From the NCBI RefSeq assembly GCF_000425625.1, contig NZ_AUDU01000028.1:1-64000 (forward strand): 64,000 nt of DNA, read 5' to 3'. The notes beneath the pieces are model-generated. The model ran no database searches, was not told the DNA's origin, and saw only the letters and a list, made by a program, of their open reading frames with translations. The position numbers and the translations under genes were made by a program. The stretch comes from Stutzerimonas azotifigens DSM 17556 (GTDB lineage: Bacteria; Pseudomonadota; Gammaproteobacteria; Pseudomonadales; Pseudomonadaceae). Shown here one piece after another: positions 17,415 through 25,889 of the stretch. How positions within the stretch are numbered: the stretch's first letter is position 1; each line of letters opens with the position of its first letter.

Positions 17415-18295
17415 TGGGTGGTATCGAGGAATTTCTCGAAGCCGGCCGCCGCCACCGCGCGACTGCTTCCGTCGAAGGCCTTTATCGCCTCGCTGTAGAG
17501 CGCCTTCGTGACTGCCACCTTGATGTGCTTCATGCGCTCGTCCTTGATCATGCCCGCGACAGTCCGTGGACGTGGGACGTCGACCGTGATACGCCGGGTG
17601 ACCTTCATCGGACGGCTGCTCATGACCAGAATCTCATCCGCCAGCAACAGCGCCTCGTCGATGTCGGTGGTAATGAACAGCGCGGTCCGCCGGCCTTCCT
17701 CGAACATCTGCGCGAAATGCTCCTGCATCAGCGTGCGCGTCATGGCGTCCAGCCCACGGAACGGCTCATCGAGAATGAAAAGTGCCGGCTCGTTCACCAA
17801 GGCGCGGACCATTTCCAGGCGCCGCTGCATGCCACCGGAGAGCGCACCCGGGTACTTGTGCCGGAAGCGTCCAAGACCAACCCGATCCATCAGTGCGGTA
17901 ACCCGCTGCCGCGCGCCCGCTCCGACCTGGCCGCTGGCGAGCAGGCCATAAAGAGCGTTCTCCTCGTTGACCATCCAGGGGAACAAGGCGCTTTCCTGGA
18001 ACACCATCAGCCGATCCTTGCCGGGGCCGGCGATGTGCCTGCCATCGATCAGCAGGCTGCCTTCGTCGGGGTGGAGGTAGCCTGCCAGAAGCTTGGCCAG
18101 GGTGCTCTTGCCGCAACCTGAGGGGCCGATCATCACCGTGAGCTTGCCTGGCTTGAGCTTGAACTCGCAGTTCTCGATGACTTCGATTCTCTGTGCGCCC
18201 CGGCCGAATCCGTGGTACAGCGCCAGGATTTCGGTGAAGCCTCGAGTGGCCTCGCCGGCAACGCTGGCATCCTGTGTTTCAACATGGTTCGTCAT
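17411..18295 (-). CDS. ABC transporter ATP-binding protein with altered H-loop
   Basis: The 294-residue NrtD/SsuB/TauB-type ATPase has Walker A GPSGCGKST, Q-loop VFQESALFPW, signature LSGGMQRRLEMVRAL and Walker B ALFILDEPFRGLD. The H-loop, normally ITHD, reads FITTDIDEA: the switch His is Thr (codon ACC), as checked on the DNA. An extended C-terminal region of about 60 residues follows. The start at 18295 (MTNHVETQ) lies 1 bp after the stop of the adjoining permease gene. It is one of two ATPases in the operon. The missing His suggests that it forms the degenerate site of an ATPase heterodimer with the protein from 19130-19975. Confidence 0.87.
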   Translation of the reverse strand: MTNHVETQDASVAGEATRGFTEILALYHGFGRGAQRIEVIENCEFKLKPGKLTVMIGPSGCGKSTLAKLLAGYLHPDEGSLLIDGRHIAGPGKDRLMVFQESALFPWMVNEENALYGLLASGQVGAGARQRVTALMDRVGLGRFRHKYPGALSGGMQRRLEMVRALVNEPALFILDEPFRGLDAMTRTLMQEHFAQMFEEGRRTALFITTDIDEALLLADEILVMSSRPMKVTRRITVDVPRPRTVAGMIKDERMKHIKVAVTKALYSEAIKAFDGSSRAVAAAGFEKFLDTTQ

Positions 18296-18296
18296 G

Positions 18297-19133
18297 TCAG
18301 TTCCTCGATAGCCAAGGCGTAAGCAGTCCACCGAAGCGTCTGAGCAGGCCGCTGGAGAAATAGCCAGCCAGGCCGATGGAGAGCATGCCGACCAGGATCT
18401 GCTCGTGGTTGCCCGCCAGATAGGCGTCCCACATGAACAGCCCGAGCCCGCCGCCACCTCCGCCGTTACCGCCGGATATCAGCTCCGCCGCCACGACCAC
18501 TTCCCAGGTAATGCCCATGCCGATGGCGGCGCCGGCGACGATGCTCGGGAGAGTCCCCGGCAGCACGATGCGCCTGAAGATGTTGCTGCGGCTGGCGCCC
18601 ATCGAGCGGGCCGACTGGATGATCGCCAGATCGACGCGGCGCCCGCCGTTGTAGGTATTCAAGGTGATCGTATAGAAGGCCCCCAGAAAGATGACCGAGA
18701 TGATCGACAGCTCCTGGGTGGGCCAGAAGATAATGGCCGCCGGGACCCATGCGATGGGCGGGACCGGGCGCAGCATCTCGAATACCGGAAAGAACAGGTT
18801 GCGCATCGTCGGGCTGATGGCGAACCACAGGCCCAGGGGAACCCCGAGCAGCAAGGCGCTGATGAATCCGGCGAAGACCCGGGTGAAGCTCAAGTACCAG
18901 GAGCCCCAGTAATGGGCATCGCCCAGCAGCATCACCCATTCGCCGATCACAGCGCTGGGCGCGGGCAGTACACCCAGATAGGGCACTTCGAAGCCGAAGA
19001 GCCGGGGGCTGTGGGCAATCAGTTCCCAGGCCAGCAGCATGACGATCAGCGAGACGGCGGCGCGGCGGCCTGCGCTGGGCAGGGTGCGCCAGCGCCCGAT
19101 CGCTCCAGGGTGCGTATTGGCGTGCGGGGTCAT
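18297..19133 (-). CDS. ABC transporter permease (second of two)
   Basis: The 278-residue BPD_transp_1 permease of the nitrate/sulfonate/taurine class has about six membrane segments. A periplasmic N-terminal stretch (RLFGFEVPYLGVLPAPSAVI) is typical of SsuC/NrtB. The EAA-type cytoplasmic loop lies around ARSMGASRSNIFRRIVLPGT and contacts the ATPase. The start at 19133 overlaps the stop of the preceding ATPase gene (ATGA). A glycine run (GGNGGGGGG) in the last periplasmic loop is unusual. It probably pairs with the permease encoded at 19972-20841 to form a heterodimeric channel. Confidence 0.88.
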   Translation of the reverse strand: MTPHANTHPGAIGRWRTLPSAGRRAAVSLIVMLLAWELIAHSPRLFGFEVPYLGVLPAPSAVIGEWVMLLGDAHYWGSWYLSFTRVFAGFISALLLGVPLGLWFAISPTMRNLFFPVFEMLRPVPPIAWVPAAIIFWPTQELSIISVIFLGAFYTITLNTYNGGRRVDLAIIQSARSMGASRSNIFRRIVLPGTLPSIVAGAAIGMGITWEVVVAAELISGGNGGGGGGLGLFMWDAYLAGNHEQILVGMLSIGLAGYFSSGLLRRFGGLLTPWLSRN

Positions 19134-19975
19134 GGACGGGCCTCTGCTTCGTTGGCAGCGAACGACTTCTGCGCTTCCAGGTGGACGGCATCCAGTGCCG
19201 ACTCGACGTAGCCGCGGTACGCATCGCTGGTGGTAATCGAGTAATCGCGCGGATGGGGGATGTCGATCTCCATCTGTAGCGTCGGCCGGCAAGGTCGAGC
19301 GGACATCACGACGATGCGATGCCCGAGGAACACCGCTTCCTCCAGGTCGTGGGTGATGAACAGGATGGTCACCGGCCGTCGTGCATGCATCTCCAGCAGG
19401 GCCTCGTGCATCATCGCCCGGGTCAGGCTGTCCAGCGCCCGGTATGGCTCGTCCAGCAGCAGTACGGCGGGATCGTTCATCATGGCGCGGGCAATCTCCA
19501 CGCGCCGCCGGACACCCGAGGACAGTTGCTCGGGGTAGCGATGTTCCATACCTGCCAGGCCGGCGTCGGCCAGCAATTCGCGGGCCTTCTCCCGAGCCTC
19601 TGAGGTCGTCATGGTCTTCTGCGACAGCGGACCGAAGGTGACGTTGTCCAGCACCGTCATCCAGGGAAACAGGGCGCCGTTCTGGAATACCACCACCCGG
19701 TCCGGGCCTGGTTCGGCCATCGGCTTGCCGGGACCACAAAGCAGCTCGCCATCGAGGGTGATACGTCCGGAGGTAAGCCCGTGAAAGCCGGCCACGGCAT
19801 TGAGCAGGGTGGTCTTGCCGCATCCGGAAGGACCGACGATCATGCAGATCTCTCCTGGCTGGATGTCGAGACTGCAGTGATCGACTGCCAGGGTTTCCAC
19901 ATTGCGGGAACGGTAAACCTTGACCGCGTCCTCGATCTTCAGATGGCCGATGCTCGTCGGCGCCGCACGTTTCAT
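19130..19975 (-). CDS. ABC transporter ATP-binding protein with altered signature motif
   Basis: The 281-residue NrtD/SsuB-type ATPase has Walker A GPSGCGKTT, Q-loop VFQNGALFPW, Walker B AVLLLDEPYRALD and an intact switch His in FITHDLEEA. The signature, usually LSGGQ, reads LSSGVRRRVEIARAM, so its own signature helix is degenerate. In a heterodimer with the other ATPase of the operon, which has a normal signature but no switch His, one ATP site would be fully canonical and the other degenerate. The start at 19975 overlaps the upstream permease stop (ATGA). Confidence 0.88.
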   Translation of the reverse strand: MKRAAPTSIGHLKIEDAVKVYRSRNVETLAVDHCSLDIQPGEICMIVGPSGCGKTTLLNAVAGFHGLTSGRITLDGELLCGPGKPMAEPGPDRVVVFQNGALFPWMTVLDNVTFGPLSQKTMTTSEAREKARELLADAGLAGMEHRYPEQLSSGVRRRVEIARAMMNDPAVLLLDEPYRALDSLTRAMMHEALLEMHARRPVTILFITHDLEEAVFLGHRIVVMSARPCRPTLQMEIDIPHPRDYSITTSDAYRGYVESALDAVHLEAQKSFAANEAEARP

Positions 19976-20841
19976 GATCTTCCCCCCTGTTCGTCATTCC
20001 CCCAGCGCAGCAGTGCGTGTTCGATCAGGCGAATCACTACCGACGTCAGGTAGCCCACCACGCCGAGCGTGATCATTCCGATGAAGATGGTGGGATAGGT
20101 AGCCATCGAGTAGCCGGTATTGATGAGGTAACCGAGGCCGTACTCGCCGGACACCATTTCTGCAGCGACCAGCGAAAACCAGGCGACGCCCAACGAGATC
20201 TGCAATCCGGAAAACACCTGCGGCAGTGCGCCGGGTACGACGATCCTGGAGAACAGCCGCCATTCACCGGCGCCCAGGCAGCGGGCCGCGCGTATCAGCG
20301 ACGGGTCGATCGAGCGGGCGCCGAGCATGCTGTTCAGCGCGGTGGCGAAGAACGCCGCGAGGAACGTGAGGAAGATCACCGGCGTTTCGGTTCCGTGGAA
20401 CATCAGGATCGCCAGTGGCACCCACGCCAGCGGTGGTATCGGCCGTAGCAGCTCGAACAGCGGAAAGACATACTCGCGCACGCGCTGCGACCAACCCATC
20501 AACAGCCCCAGGGGCACGCCCAGCAGAGTGGCCAAGACGAAGGCGACGCCTACCCGGGCCAGGCTATGCAGGATGTGCCAATAGTAGTCCGGGGTGTAGA
20601 AGGACAGCCCGTAGATCGGATCGGGGCTAAACCACTCGGAGAACACCTCGCTAGGGCCCGGTAGATTGGCGAAGCGGGGAAGTTGCCAGACGTCCACCGT
20701 CAGGTACCAGAAGAGGAAGGCGCAGGCGAATCCCAGCAGCAGCTGGGCGATCCGCGCCCCCGCTGCGGCCTGTGCACGTAGGGTCCTGGATTTACGTGCC
20801 GCGGTCGCTGCAGGGTGATTCTGCATGACATCGCCCATCAC
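19972..20841 (-). CDS. ABC transporter permease (first of two)
   Basis: The 289-residue BPD_transp_1 permease of the nitrate/sulfonate/taurine class has a cytoplasmic Arg-rich N-terminus (ARKSRTLRAQAAAGAR) and about six membrane segments. The EAA loop lies around ARCLGAGEWRLFSRIVVPGA. The PIPPLAWVPLAILMF segment is family-typical. The gene either starts with GTG at 20841 (GTGA overlap with the binding-protein stop) or ATG at 20838; both are tightly coupled to the upstream gene. It likely forms a heterodimer with the permease from 18297-19133. Confidence 0.87.
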   Translation of the reverse strand: MMGDVMQNHPAATAARKSRTLRAQAAAGARIAQLLLGFACAFLFWYLTVDVWQLPRFANLPGPSEVFSEWFSPDPIYGLSFYTPDYYWHILHSLARVGVAFVLATLLGVPLGLLMGWSQRVREYVFPLFELLRPIPPLAWVPLAILMFHGTETPVIFLTFLAAFFATALNSMLGARSIDPSLIRAARCLGAGEWRLFSRIVVPGALPQVFSGLQISLGVAWFSLVAAEMVSGEYGLGYLINTGYSMATYPTIFIGMITLGVVGYLTSVVIRLIEHALLRWGNDEQGGRS

Positions 20842-21938
20842 TGGGCGACCCCCTCGATGCGGCCAACCGGCGCCGTCAGGCCGCGCCCTGCAAGCACCTC
20901 GTCCGCGGCGTCCGTATAGATGGCGTCGGGACGCATCTGCGACACCGCGATGCCCTTGATCGAATGCAGGAAGGTGGTCTGCTTGGCGAGCAGTTCACGG
21001 ACCTCGCCCGTGAAGGTGAACGGCTGGACAAGGCGCTCGGCATTCCCCCCCTGGTTCTCGGCGTAACGCCGGTATAAGGCGTCATGCAGATCCTGCTCGC
21101 TGAACTGGGGCACGTTCTTGTGGATGATCCGCACCACTTCCGCGGCGTTCTGTGGGTCGGACATGAACAGTTGCGCATCCAGTTCCGCCTCTAGCCAGGC
21201 CCGCACCACGTCGGGCCGCGATTCGATCAAATCCTGGCGCATGGCGATGAAGGCCCCATCGGTCATGTCGAAGTTGGCGCCAGAAGCTGCGCGCCGCGCG
21301 AGGCCGCTATTGACGAGCTGCGAGGCCACCGGCTCCCAGACGGAAGCAGCGTCGATCTTCTTCGCGCGGAAGCTGCTGGAGATCACCTCGATGGTCTGAT
21401 TGAGGTAACTGCCGGGCTCGACGCCGCTGTCCTTCATGATCGCGCTGGCGAAGTGATCTCCGCAGCTGCCTCGCGGTACCGCTATCTGTTTTTCCTGCAG
21501 CCAGGCCACTGCCTCGTTGGGAGCGGCGAACTCCGGTGCGTCCTCGCGGACGAGCAGGATGTTGCACTGGTCCTTGGCCAGCGCCGTCGTCGCCACCAGG
21601 CGAACGTCCGCCACCCGCTCCTTGGTGGTCAGGGCGATTGCGGGCATGTCGCCCAGGTACCCGACCTGAATCTTGTCGGCGAGCATGCCATTGACGATCG
21701 GCGGCCCGGCGATGGGAATGTTGTAGGTGATCTCGGAGCCTTCAGGCAGGTGCTGTTTCCAGAGTTCTTTTTCCTTGACGACATAGCCCGACCAGGTCGC
21801 CGCATAGCAGCATGGGAAACCGACGGTCATTTTCACCGGCTCACCGGTTTTTCCGAAGCTGGCCGCCGTGGCGGAGATGCTTCCCATCGACGCTGTTGCC
21901 AGCAGACACAGCGCAGCAAAAGACGAATAGGCTTTCAT
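20838..21938 (-). CDS. ABC transporter substrate-binding protein (NrtA/SsuA/TauA-like)
   Basis: The 366-residue periplasmic protein has a signal peptide (MKAYSSFAALCLLATASMGS, cleaved near ATAASFG). An NMT1/SsuA-type fold follows with VKMTVGFPCCYAATWSGYVV at the mature N-terminus, PIAGPPIVNGMLADKIQVGY, and SCGDHFASAIMKDSGV. The adjacent Cys-Cys in GFPCCYA is unusual for this fold. The ATG at 21938 follows AGGAGTGATG and is 4 bp after the nitrilase stop, so it is the second gene of the operon. It selects the substrate for the importer. Co-location with a nitrilase suggests a nitrile, amide or carboxylate; that is inference. Confidence 0.85.
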   Translation of the reverse strand: MKAYSSFAALCLLATASMGSISATAASFGKTGEPVKMTVGFPCCYAATWSGYVVKEKELWKQHLPEGSEITYNIPIAGPPIVNGMLADKIQVGYLGDMPAIALTTKERVADVRLVATTALAKDQCNILLVREDAPEFAAPNEAVAWLQEKQIAVPRGSCGDHFASAIMKDSGVEPGSYLNQTIEVISSSFRAKKIDAASVWEPVASQLVNSGLARRAASGANFDMTDGAFIAMRQDLIESRPDVVRAWLEAELDAQLFMSDPQNAAEVVRIIHKNVPQFSEQDLHDALYRRYAENQGGNAERLVQPFTFTGEVRELLAKQTTFLHSIKGIAVSQMRPDAIYTDAADEVLAGRGLTAPVGRIEGVAQ

Positions 21939-21942
21939 GGCA

Positions 21943-23064
21943 TCACTCCTGGGGCTGACGGGCCGAAGGCTCGTCTCGTTCATGTTCGGCAGATAGTGAA
22001 AAGGGAACATCCGTGCGATGGATCAGCGCCCCCGAGGGGGCATCGATGACCTCCAGCACCTCGGCGCGTTGGCGCTCCAGGCGCAGGCGGAAGACGTCAC
22101 TGCGGCAGTAATAGCCAGCCATATCGTGGTGGCGCCGCAGTTCCACCAGCGATGCAAGGTCCAGCTCGGCCAAGACCAGCCCCTCTTCGTCCTGACGCAC
22201 CTCGGAGACCAGTTCGCCGGTCGGGCCAATGATCATCGAGCAGGCCGGCGGACAGGCGCGCAGGATCCGGGCCTTGTCCGGATCGCCTCCGCTGAAGGTG
22301 TCGATCAGCGCATCGTCAACCATGCCCGAGGCCACGATGGTGAAGACCTTGGCTTCGAAACTGTGCGCCGCGGCGCGAAAACGGATCGCGTCGCGCAGAT
22401 CGTAGATCGGGCCGTTGACCGGGTTACGGAACGGCCATATCGCTGGATAGCAAGCGCAATGGATTTCCTCGCCTTCCCCCATCAGCACGTAGCGTGCCAG
22501 CGGATTGTTGTTCTCACCGCAGACCAACCCGCCGATGCGTCCGATCGGAGTGTCCATCACGCGCAGCCCTTCGGAGTCGCCGCGGTCCCAAACCAACTGC
22601 TCGTAGTAAGTTGGAACCAGCTTGCGGTGCAGGTTGAGCAATACACCCTCGTCCGATATCAACGCCTGGCTGTTCCACAAGCGGCCGGGGCTGCGCGAAG
22701 AGACCTCGCAGAAACCCAGGCTCACGTAGATACGATGCCGTGCCGCCGCTTCCATGATGGTGCGGAACGGCTTGTCCTGCGGATTGAGTGCATTTTCGGC
22801 AAATCGCCGGAAAAGCGAGTGCCCGTCAACCGGCGGGAAAATGCCCGTCCAAATTGGGAATCCGGGAATGAAGGACTCGGAGAACACCACCAGCCGTGCA
22901 CCAGCCGCGCTAGCGTCGGCGATTATCTGACAGGCTTTCGCAACGCCGGCGTCGCGGTCCAGAGGAGGCGCGGAGGCATGTGCCGCAGCCACGACGACAG
23001 ACCGTGAGGAAGAAAACAGGGAACCGGGCATGTGGACACCAATGACGCTGAAGAAGATGGACAC
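21943..23064 (-). CDS. Nitrilase-family carbon-nitrogen hydrolase
   Basis: The protein of up to 373 residues has a complete CN-hydrolase triad. Glu is in LVVFSESFIPGFPIW, Lys in LLNLHRKLVPTYYEQLVW and the nucleophilic Cys in GGLVCGENNNPLARYVL. HRKLxPTYYE and the length place it with true nitrilases (nitrile to carboxylate plus ammonia) rather than with amidases or carbamoylases. Nitrilases usually have CWE after the Cys region; here it is CGE, which may alter specificity. The first codon is uncertain: GTG at 23064 or ATG at 23031 (MPGSLFSS). It leads the ABC/TauE operon and is divergent from a LysR gene. Confidence 0.87.
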   Translation of the reverse strand: MSIFFSVIGVHMPGSLFSSSRSVVVAAAHASAPPLDRDAGVAKACQIIADASAAGARLVVFSESFIPGFPIWTGIFPPVDGHSLFRRFAENALNPQDKPFRTIMEAAARHRIYVSLGFCEVSSRSPGRLWNSQALISDEGVLLNLHRKLVPTYYEQLVWDRGDSEGLRVMDTPIGRIGGLVCGENNNPLARYVLMGEGEEIHCACYPAIWPFRNPVNGPIYDLRDAIRFRAAAHSFEAKVFTIVASGMVDDALIDTFSGGDPDKARILRACPPACSMIIGPTGELVSEVRQDEEGLVLAELDLASLVELRRHHDMAGYYCRSDVFRLRLERQRAEVLEVIDAPSGALIHRTDVPFSLSAEHERDEPSARQPQE

Positions 23065-23126
23065 AGCCTAGAAACCCGCGATAGCTTTGAAAATACAAAA
23101 TAACTTCTGCAAGTGATTCGTAAAAA
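23065..23126. promoter_or_regulatory. Divergent control region between the nitrilase operon and the LysR gene
   Basis: Only 62 bp separate the two start codons. The stretch is AT-rich (GAAAATACAAAATAACTTC) in an otherwise GC-rich neighbourhood, as expected for back-to-back promoters controlled by a LysR protein. No convincing T-N11-A palindrome was fixed by eye. Confidence 0.45.
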
Positions 23127-24038
23127 TTGAATAACTTTTCGCTCCGCATGCTTCGTACGCTCGTTGCAGTCAGTGAGACCGGCAGCATCACCGCCGCGGC
23201 GGATCGGGTTGGACGCAGCCCTGGCGCGGTGTCGGCGACCGTGCAGCAGTTCGAGGAAGAGCTGGGCATCCAGGTCTTCGTGCGCAAGCCAGCCAAGGGC
23301 ATGGCGGTGACTTCCTATGGCAAGCTGCTGGTGCTCGAAGCCAAAGGCCTGCTGGCCCATGCCGACGAATTCCGCAGCATCGCCGGCGCCTTGGGCAGTT
23401 CGCTGCACGGCGATATCACGGTGGGTTGCTTCACCAACCTGGCACCGATGCTGCTCGCCGGCCTGATCGCCGGATTCAAGGAGCACTTCCCGGGTATCAA
23501 CGTACATATCCTTGTCGGCGATCAGGAAACGCTGCTGCATGGCCTGCATTCCGGCACCATCGAACTGGCCATCAGTTTCGATATCGGCCTCACCGATGCG
23601 CTGGCTGCGACCCCGCTGGCCACCATGCCGCCCCGCGCCGTGCTGCCGCCGAGTCATCCCCTGGCAGCGGCGCCCGAGCTGTCGCTGGCCGACCTCGTCG
23701 ACCAGCCGTTCGTGCTGATGGACTTGCCCTACACGCGTGAATATTTTCTTTCGATCTTCCATGCCTTGGGGCTGAAGCCCAGAATCGCCTATCGTTCGCA
23801 ATCCTTCGAGACGATCCGCACGCTGGTTGGCAACGGGCTGGGGTATTCGCTGCTCAATCTCCGGCCCGAAACGGACCAGACCTATGACGGCACGTCCGTA
23901 GTGCACGTGCCGATCCGGGAAAATCTGCAACCCCTGCAAATCGTGCTGCTGACGCTCAAGAGTTTGACGCGACGCAGCATCGTGCACACCTTCAAGGAGT
24001 ACGCCGCGGGCTACCTGCGGAGCCGGCACCGCGGCTAA
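23127..24038 (+). CDS. LysR-family transcriptional regulator
   Basis: The 303-residue protein has the LysR winged helix-turn-helix at the N-terminus (LRTLVAVSETGSITAAADRV, then RSPGAVSATVQQFEEELG) and a periplasmic-binding-type effector domain (LHGDITVGCFTNLAPMLLAG). The start is probably the TTG at 23127, which yields the usual N-terminal length; the next ATG at 23148 would trim the first helix. Divergent orientation next to the nitrilase operon makes it the obvious regulator of nitrile uptake and hydrolysis. The effector is presumably a nitrile or its carboxylate, by analogy only. Confidence 0.88.
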   Translation: MNNFSLRMLRTLVAVSETGSITAAADRVGRSPGAVSATVQQFEEELGIQVFVRKPAKGMAVTSYGKLLVLEAKGLLAHADEFRSIAGALGSSLHGDITVGCFTNLAPMLLAGLIAGFKEHFPGINVHILVGDQETLLHGLHSGTIELAISFDIGLTDALAATPLATMPPRAVLPPSHPLAAAPELSLADLVDQPFVLMDLPYTREYFLSIFHALGLKPRIAYRSQSFETIRTLVGNGLGYSLLNLRPETDQTYDGTSVVHVPIRENLQPLQIVLLTLKSLTRRSIVHTFKEYAAGYLRSRHRG

Positions 24039-24169
24039 GCGGCGGTCTTGTCCGACCCTTCCGCTGGCCGCCACGGAGCTGCCGATAGCCGCGCCGCCAT
24101 CGAGCCTCAACCCTGTCCCCAAGGGGAGAGGGTTGGTTTTCGACGCCTGCGTGTATGGCGAAATCTGAG

Positions 24170-25669
24170 TCAGGCCGCAGGCTGCACCACCGGCCGCGCG
24201 GGCACGACGGTATCGGTACGGCCGGACGCGGCGGCCAGGAACTCGTCCGCGCGCTGCTCCGGCGCCTTGGTCAGCAGACTCACAGCCACGTAGATCGCGC
24301 TCGCGACGAAAATCCCCCAGATGCCCGCCGGTAGACCGAACAGCCGGAAGCCGGTGGCCTGGGCGGCGACCACCGCCACGCCGGTGATCAGCACGCTGGC
24401 GATGGCGCCGGCCGCCGTTCCGCGCCGCCAGTAGAAGGCGCCGACGATGGTGGGCACCAGCACCACCAGCCCGACGGAAGACGCCACCGACAGCACCGCG
24501 ATCAGGTCCAGCTGCAGCTGCGCGAAGCCGAGCGCCATGATCGCCACCAACGGAATCACGAACTTGCCGACGCGCAGCTGCGAGCGCTCGCTGGCCGTGC
24601 GGCTCAGCGCGCCATAGACGTCACGGGCGAACATCGACGACAGCGTGAGCATGATCGAGTCGATGGTGGAAATGGCGGCAGCCATCACCCCGACCATCAC
24701 CACCACGCCCATCAGCGGCGGGATCATGCCGGAGGACAGCAGCGTTGGCATGGCCAGGTCGGCGCGCTCGAGCGCCGGGAACGCGACCCGCGCCGAGAGC
24801 CCCAGCAGTACCGCCACCACGGTGAACAGCAGCCCGAATGCCAGGAAGCCGAGGATCATCTGCCGCATCGCCCGCAGCGAGCCCGGCATGAACAGGCGCT
24901 GGCTCAGCTGCGGGCTCGACAGGCTGAAGAAGAACCAGGGAATCGACAACGCGAGGAAGGTCGTCAGGCTGAAGTAGCCGCTGCCAGGCACCGTCAGGCT
25001 CTCGGGATGGGCTTCCCGAAGGCTGCCGAACAGGGCGGAGAAGCCGCCCAGTTGCGAGATGACCAGCAGCACCACCGCGGTGGACACGACGATCATCAGC
25101 AGCGCCTGCAGCGAGTCGGTCCACATCACCGAGCGGATGCCGGCGATGTAGGAGAACAGCGTGGCGATCGCGGTGGCCAGCACGATGCCGACGGTGAAGG
25201 AAATCGCCCCGTCGGTCATGCCCGACAGCAGCAGGCCGATGCCGGAGAGCTGCACCGCCGAATAGGGGATGAGAAAGAGGCTGCTGGCCACCGCGACGAC
25301 CACCGCCACCGCCTTGCTCTGGTAGCGGTGCCCCAGCATCTCGGAGGGCGTGACGTAGCCGTACTTGCGCCCCACGCGCCAGAACTTCGGCCCGAACACC
25401 GCCGCCAGCGATACGCCGGCGAAGTACATGATCTCGAAGCCCAGGGCGCCGACTCCGCCCGCGTAGGTGAGGCCCACCAGGCCGATCATCATGAAGGCGC
25501 TGTAGGTGGTGGCGGCATAGCTGAGCGAGGACACGATGCCGTTCATGCTCCGGTTGCCGAGGAAATAGGCGTTCATGTCCTTGGCCTGCCCTTCCCTGGA
25601 GGCGTAGGCCACCAGCACGGACGCCACCAGGTACAGGGCGATGCCCCACCAGATCATCGAAGCGCTCAT
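24170..25669 (-). CDS. Sodium:solute symporter (SSS family)
   Basis: The 499-residue inner-membrane symporter has about 13 hydrophobic segments and the SSS signature region. Landmarks are SSLSYAATTYSAFMMIGLVG early, GYVTPSEMLGHRY, and GVMAAAISTIDSIMLTLSS late, which carries the Na2-site Ser/Thr residues. The closest subfamily by eye is the PanF/YidK type. It is the last gene of a three-gene operon (PhyH-like oxygenase, small membrane protein, symporter), starting 1 bp after the small gene. Transported substrate unknown; presumably the substrate or product of the oxygenase. Confidence 0.88.
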   Translation of the reverse strand: MSASMIWWGIALYLVASVLVAYASREGQAKDMNAYFLGNRSMNGIVSSLSYAATTYSAFMMIGLVGLTYAGGVGALGFEIMYFAGVSLAAVFGPKFWRVGRKYGYVTPSEMLGHRYQSKAVAVVVAVASSLFLIPYSAVQLSGIGLLLSGMTDGAISFTVGIVLATAIATLFSYIAGIRSVMWTDSLQALLMIVVSTAVVLLVISQLGGFSALFGSLREAHPESLTVPGSGYFSLTTFLALSIPWFFFSLSSPQLSQRLFMPGSLRAMRQMILGFLAFGLLFTVVAVLLGLSARVAFPALERADLAMPTLLSSGMIPPLMGVVVMVGVMAAAISTIDSIMLTLSSMFARDVYGALSRTASERSQLRVGKFVIPLVAIMALGFAQLQLDLIAVLSVASSVGLVVLVPTIVGAFYWRRGTAAGAIASVLITGVAVVAAQATGFRLFGLPAGIWGIFVASAIYVAVSLLTKAPEQRADEFLAAASGRTDTVVPARPVVQPAA

Positions 25670-25670
25670 T

Positions 25671-25865
25671 TCACTCGTCCCCCCAGTCGCGCGTGAGCAT
25701 GGCGTTGGCCACGATGACCAGCACGCCGATCAGGCACCAGAACAGGAAGGCGCCGTACCAGGCCGCAACCTCCGTCAGCAGGGTGTAGGGAACGATGGCG
25801 CTCAGCAGGATGAGCAGGGCCAGTACCACCAGCCAGACATTGCGATTCACGTTGGCTTGCTCCAT
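25671..25865 (-). CDS. Small two-helix membrane protein (DUF3311-like symporter partner)
   Basis: The 64-residue protein has two hydrophobic segments (VWLVVLALLILLSAIVPYTL and FLFWCLIGVLVIVANAMLT) and an acidic C-terminus (DWGDE). Small proteins of this shape (DUF3311/DUF997-like) commonly precede SSS symporter genes such as panF. The gene ends 1 bp before the symporter start and lies 24 bp after the oxygenase gene. It is probably an accessory subunit. The family assignment is by position and shape rather than by a strong motif. Confidence 0.75.
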   Translation of the reverse strand: MEQANVNRNVWLVVLALLILLSAIVPYTLLTEVAAWYGAFLFWCLIGVLVIVANAMLTRDWGDE

Positions 25866-25889
25866 TGGCGTCGAAAGGGACCCCGGCGG

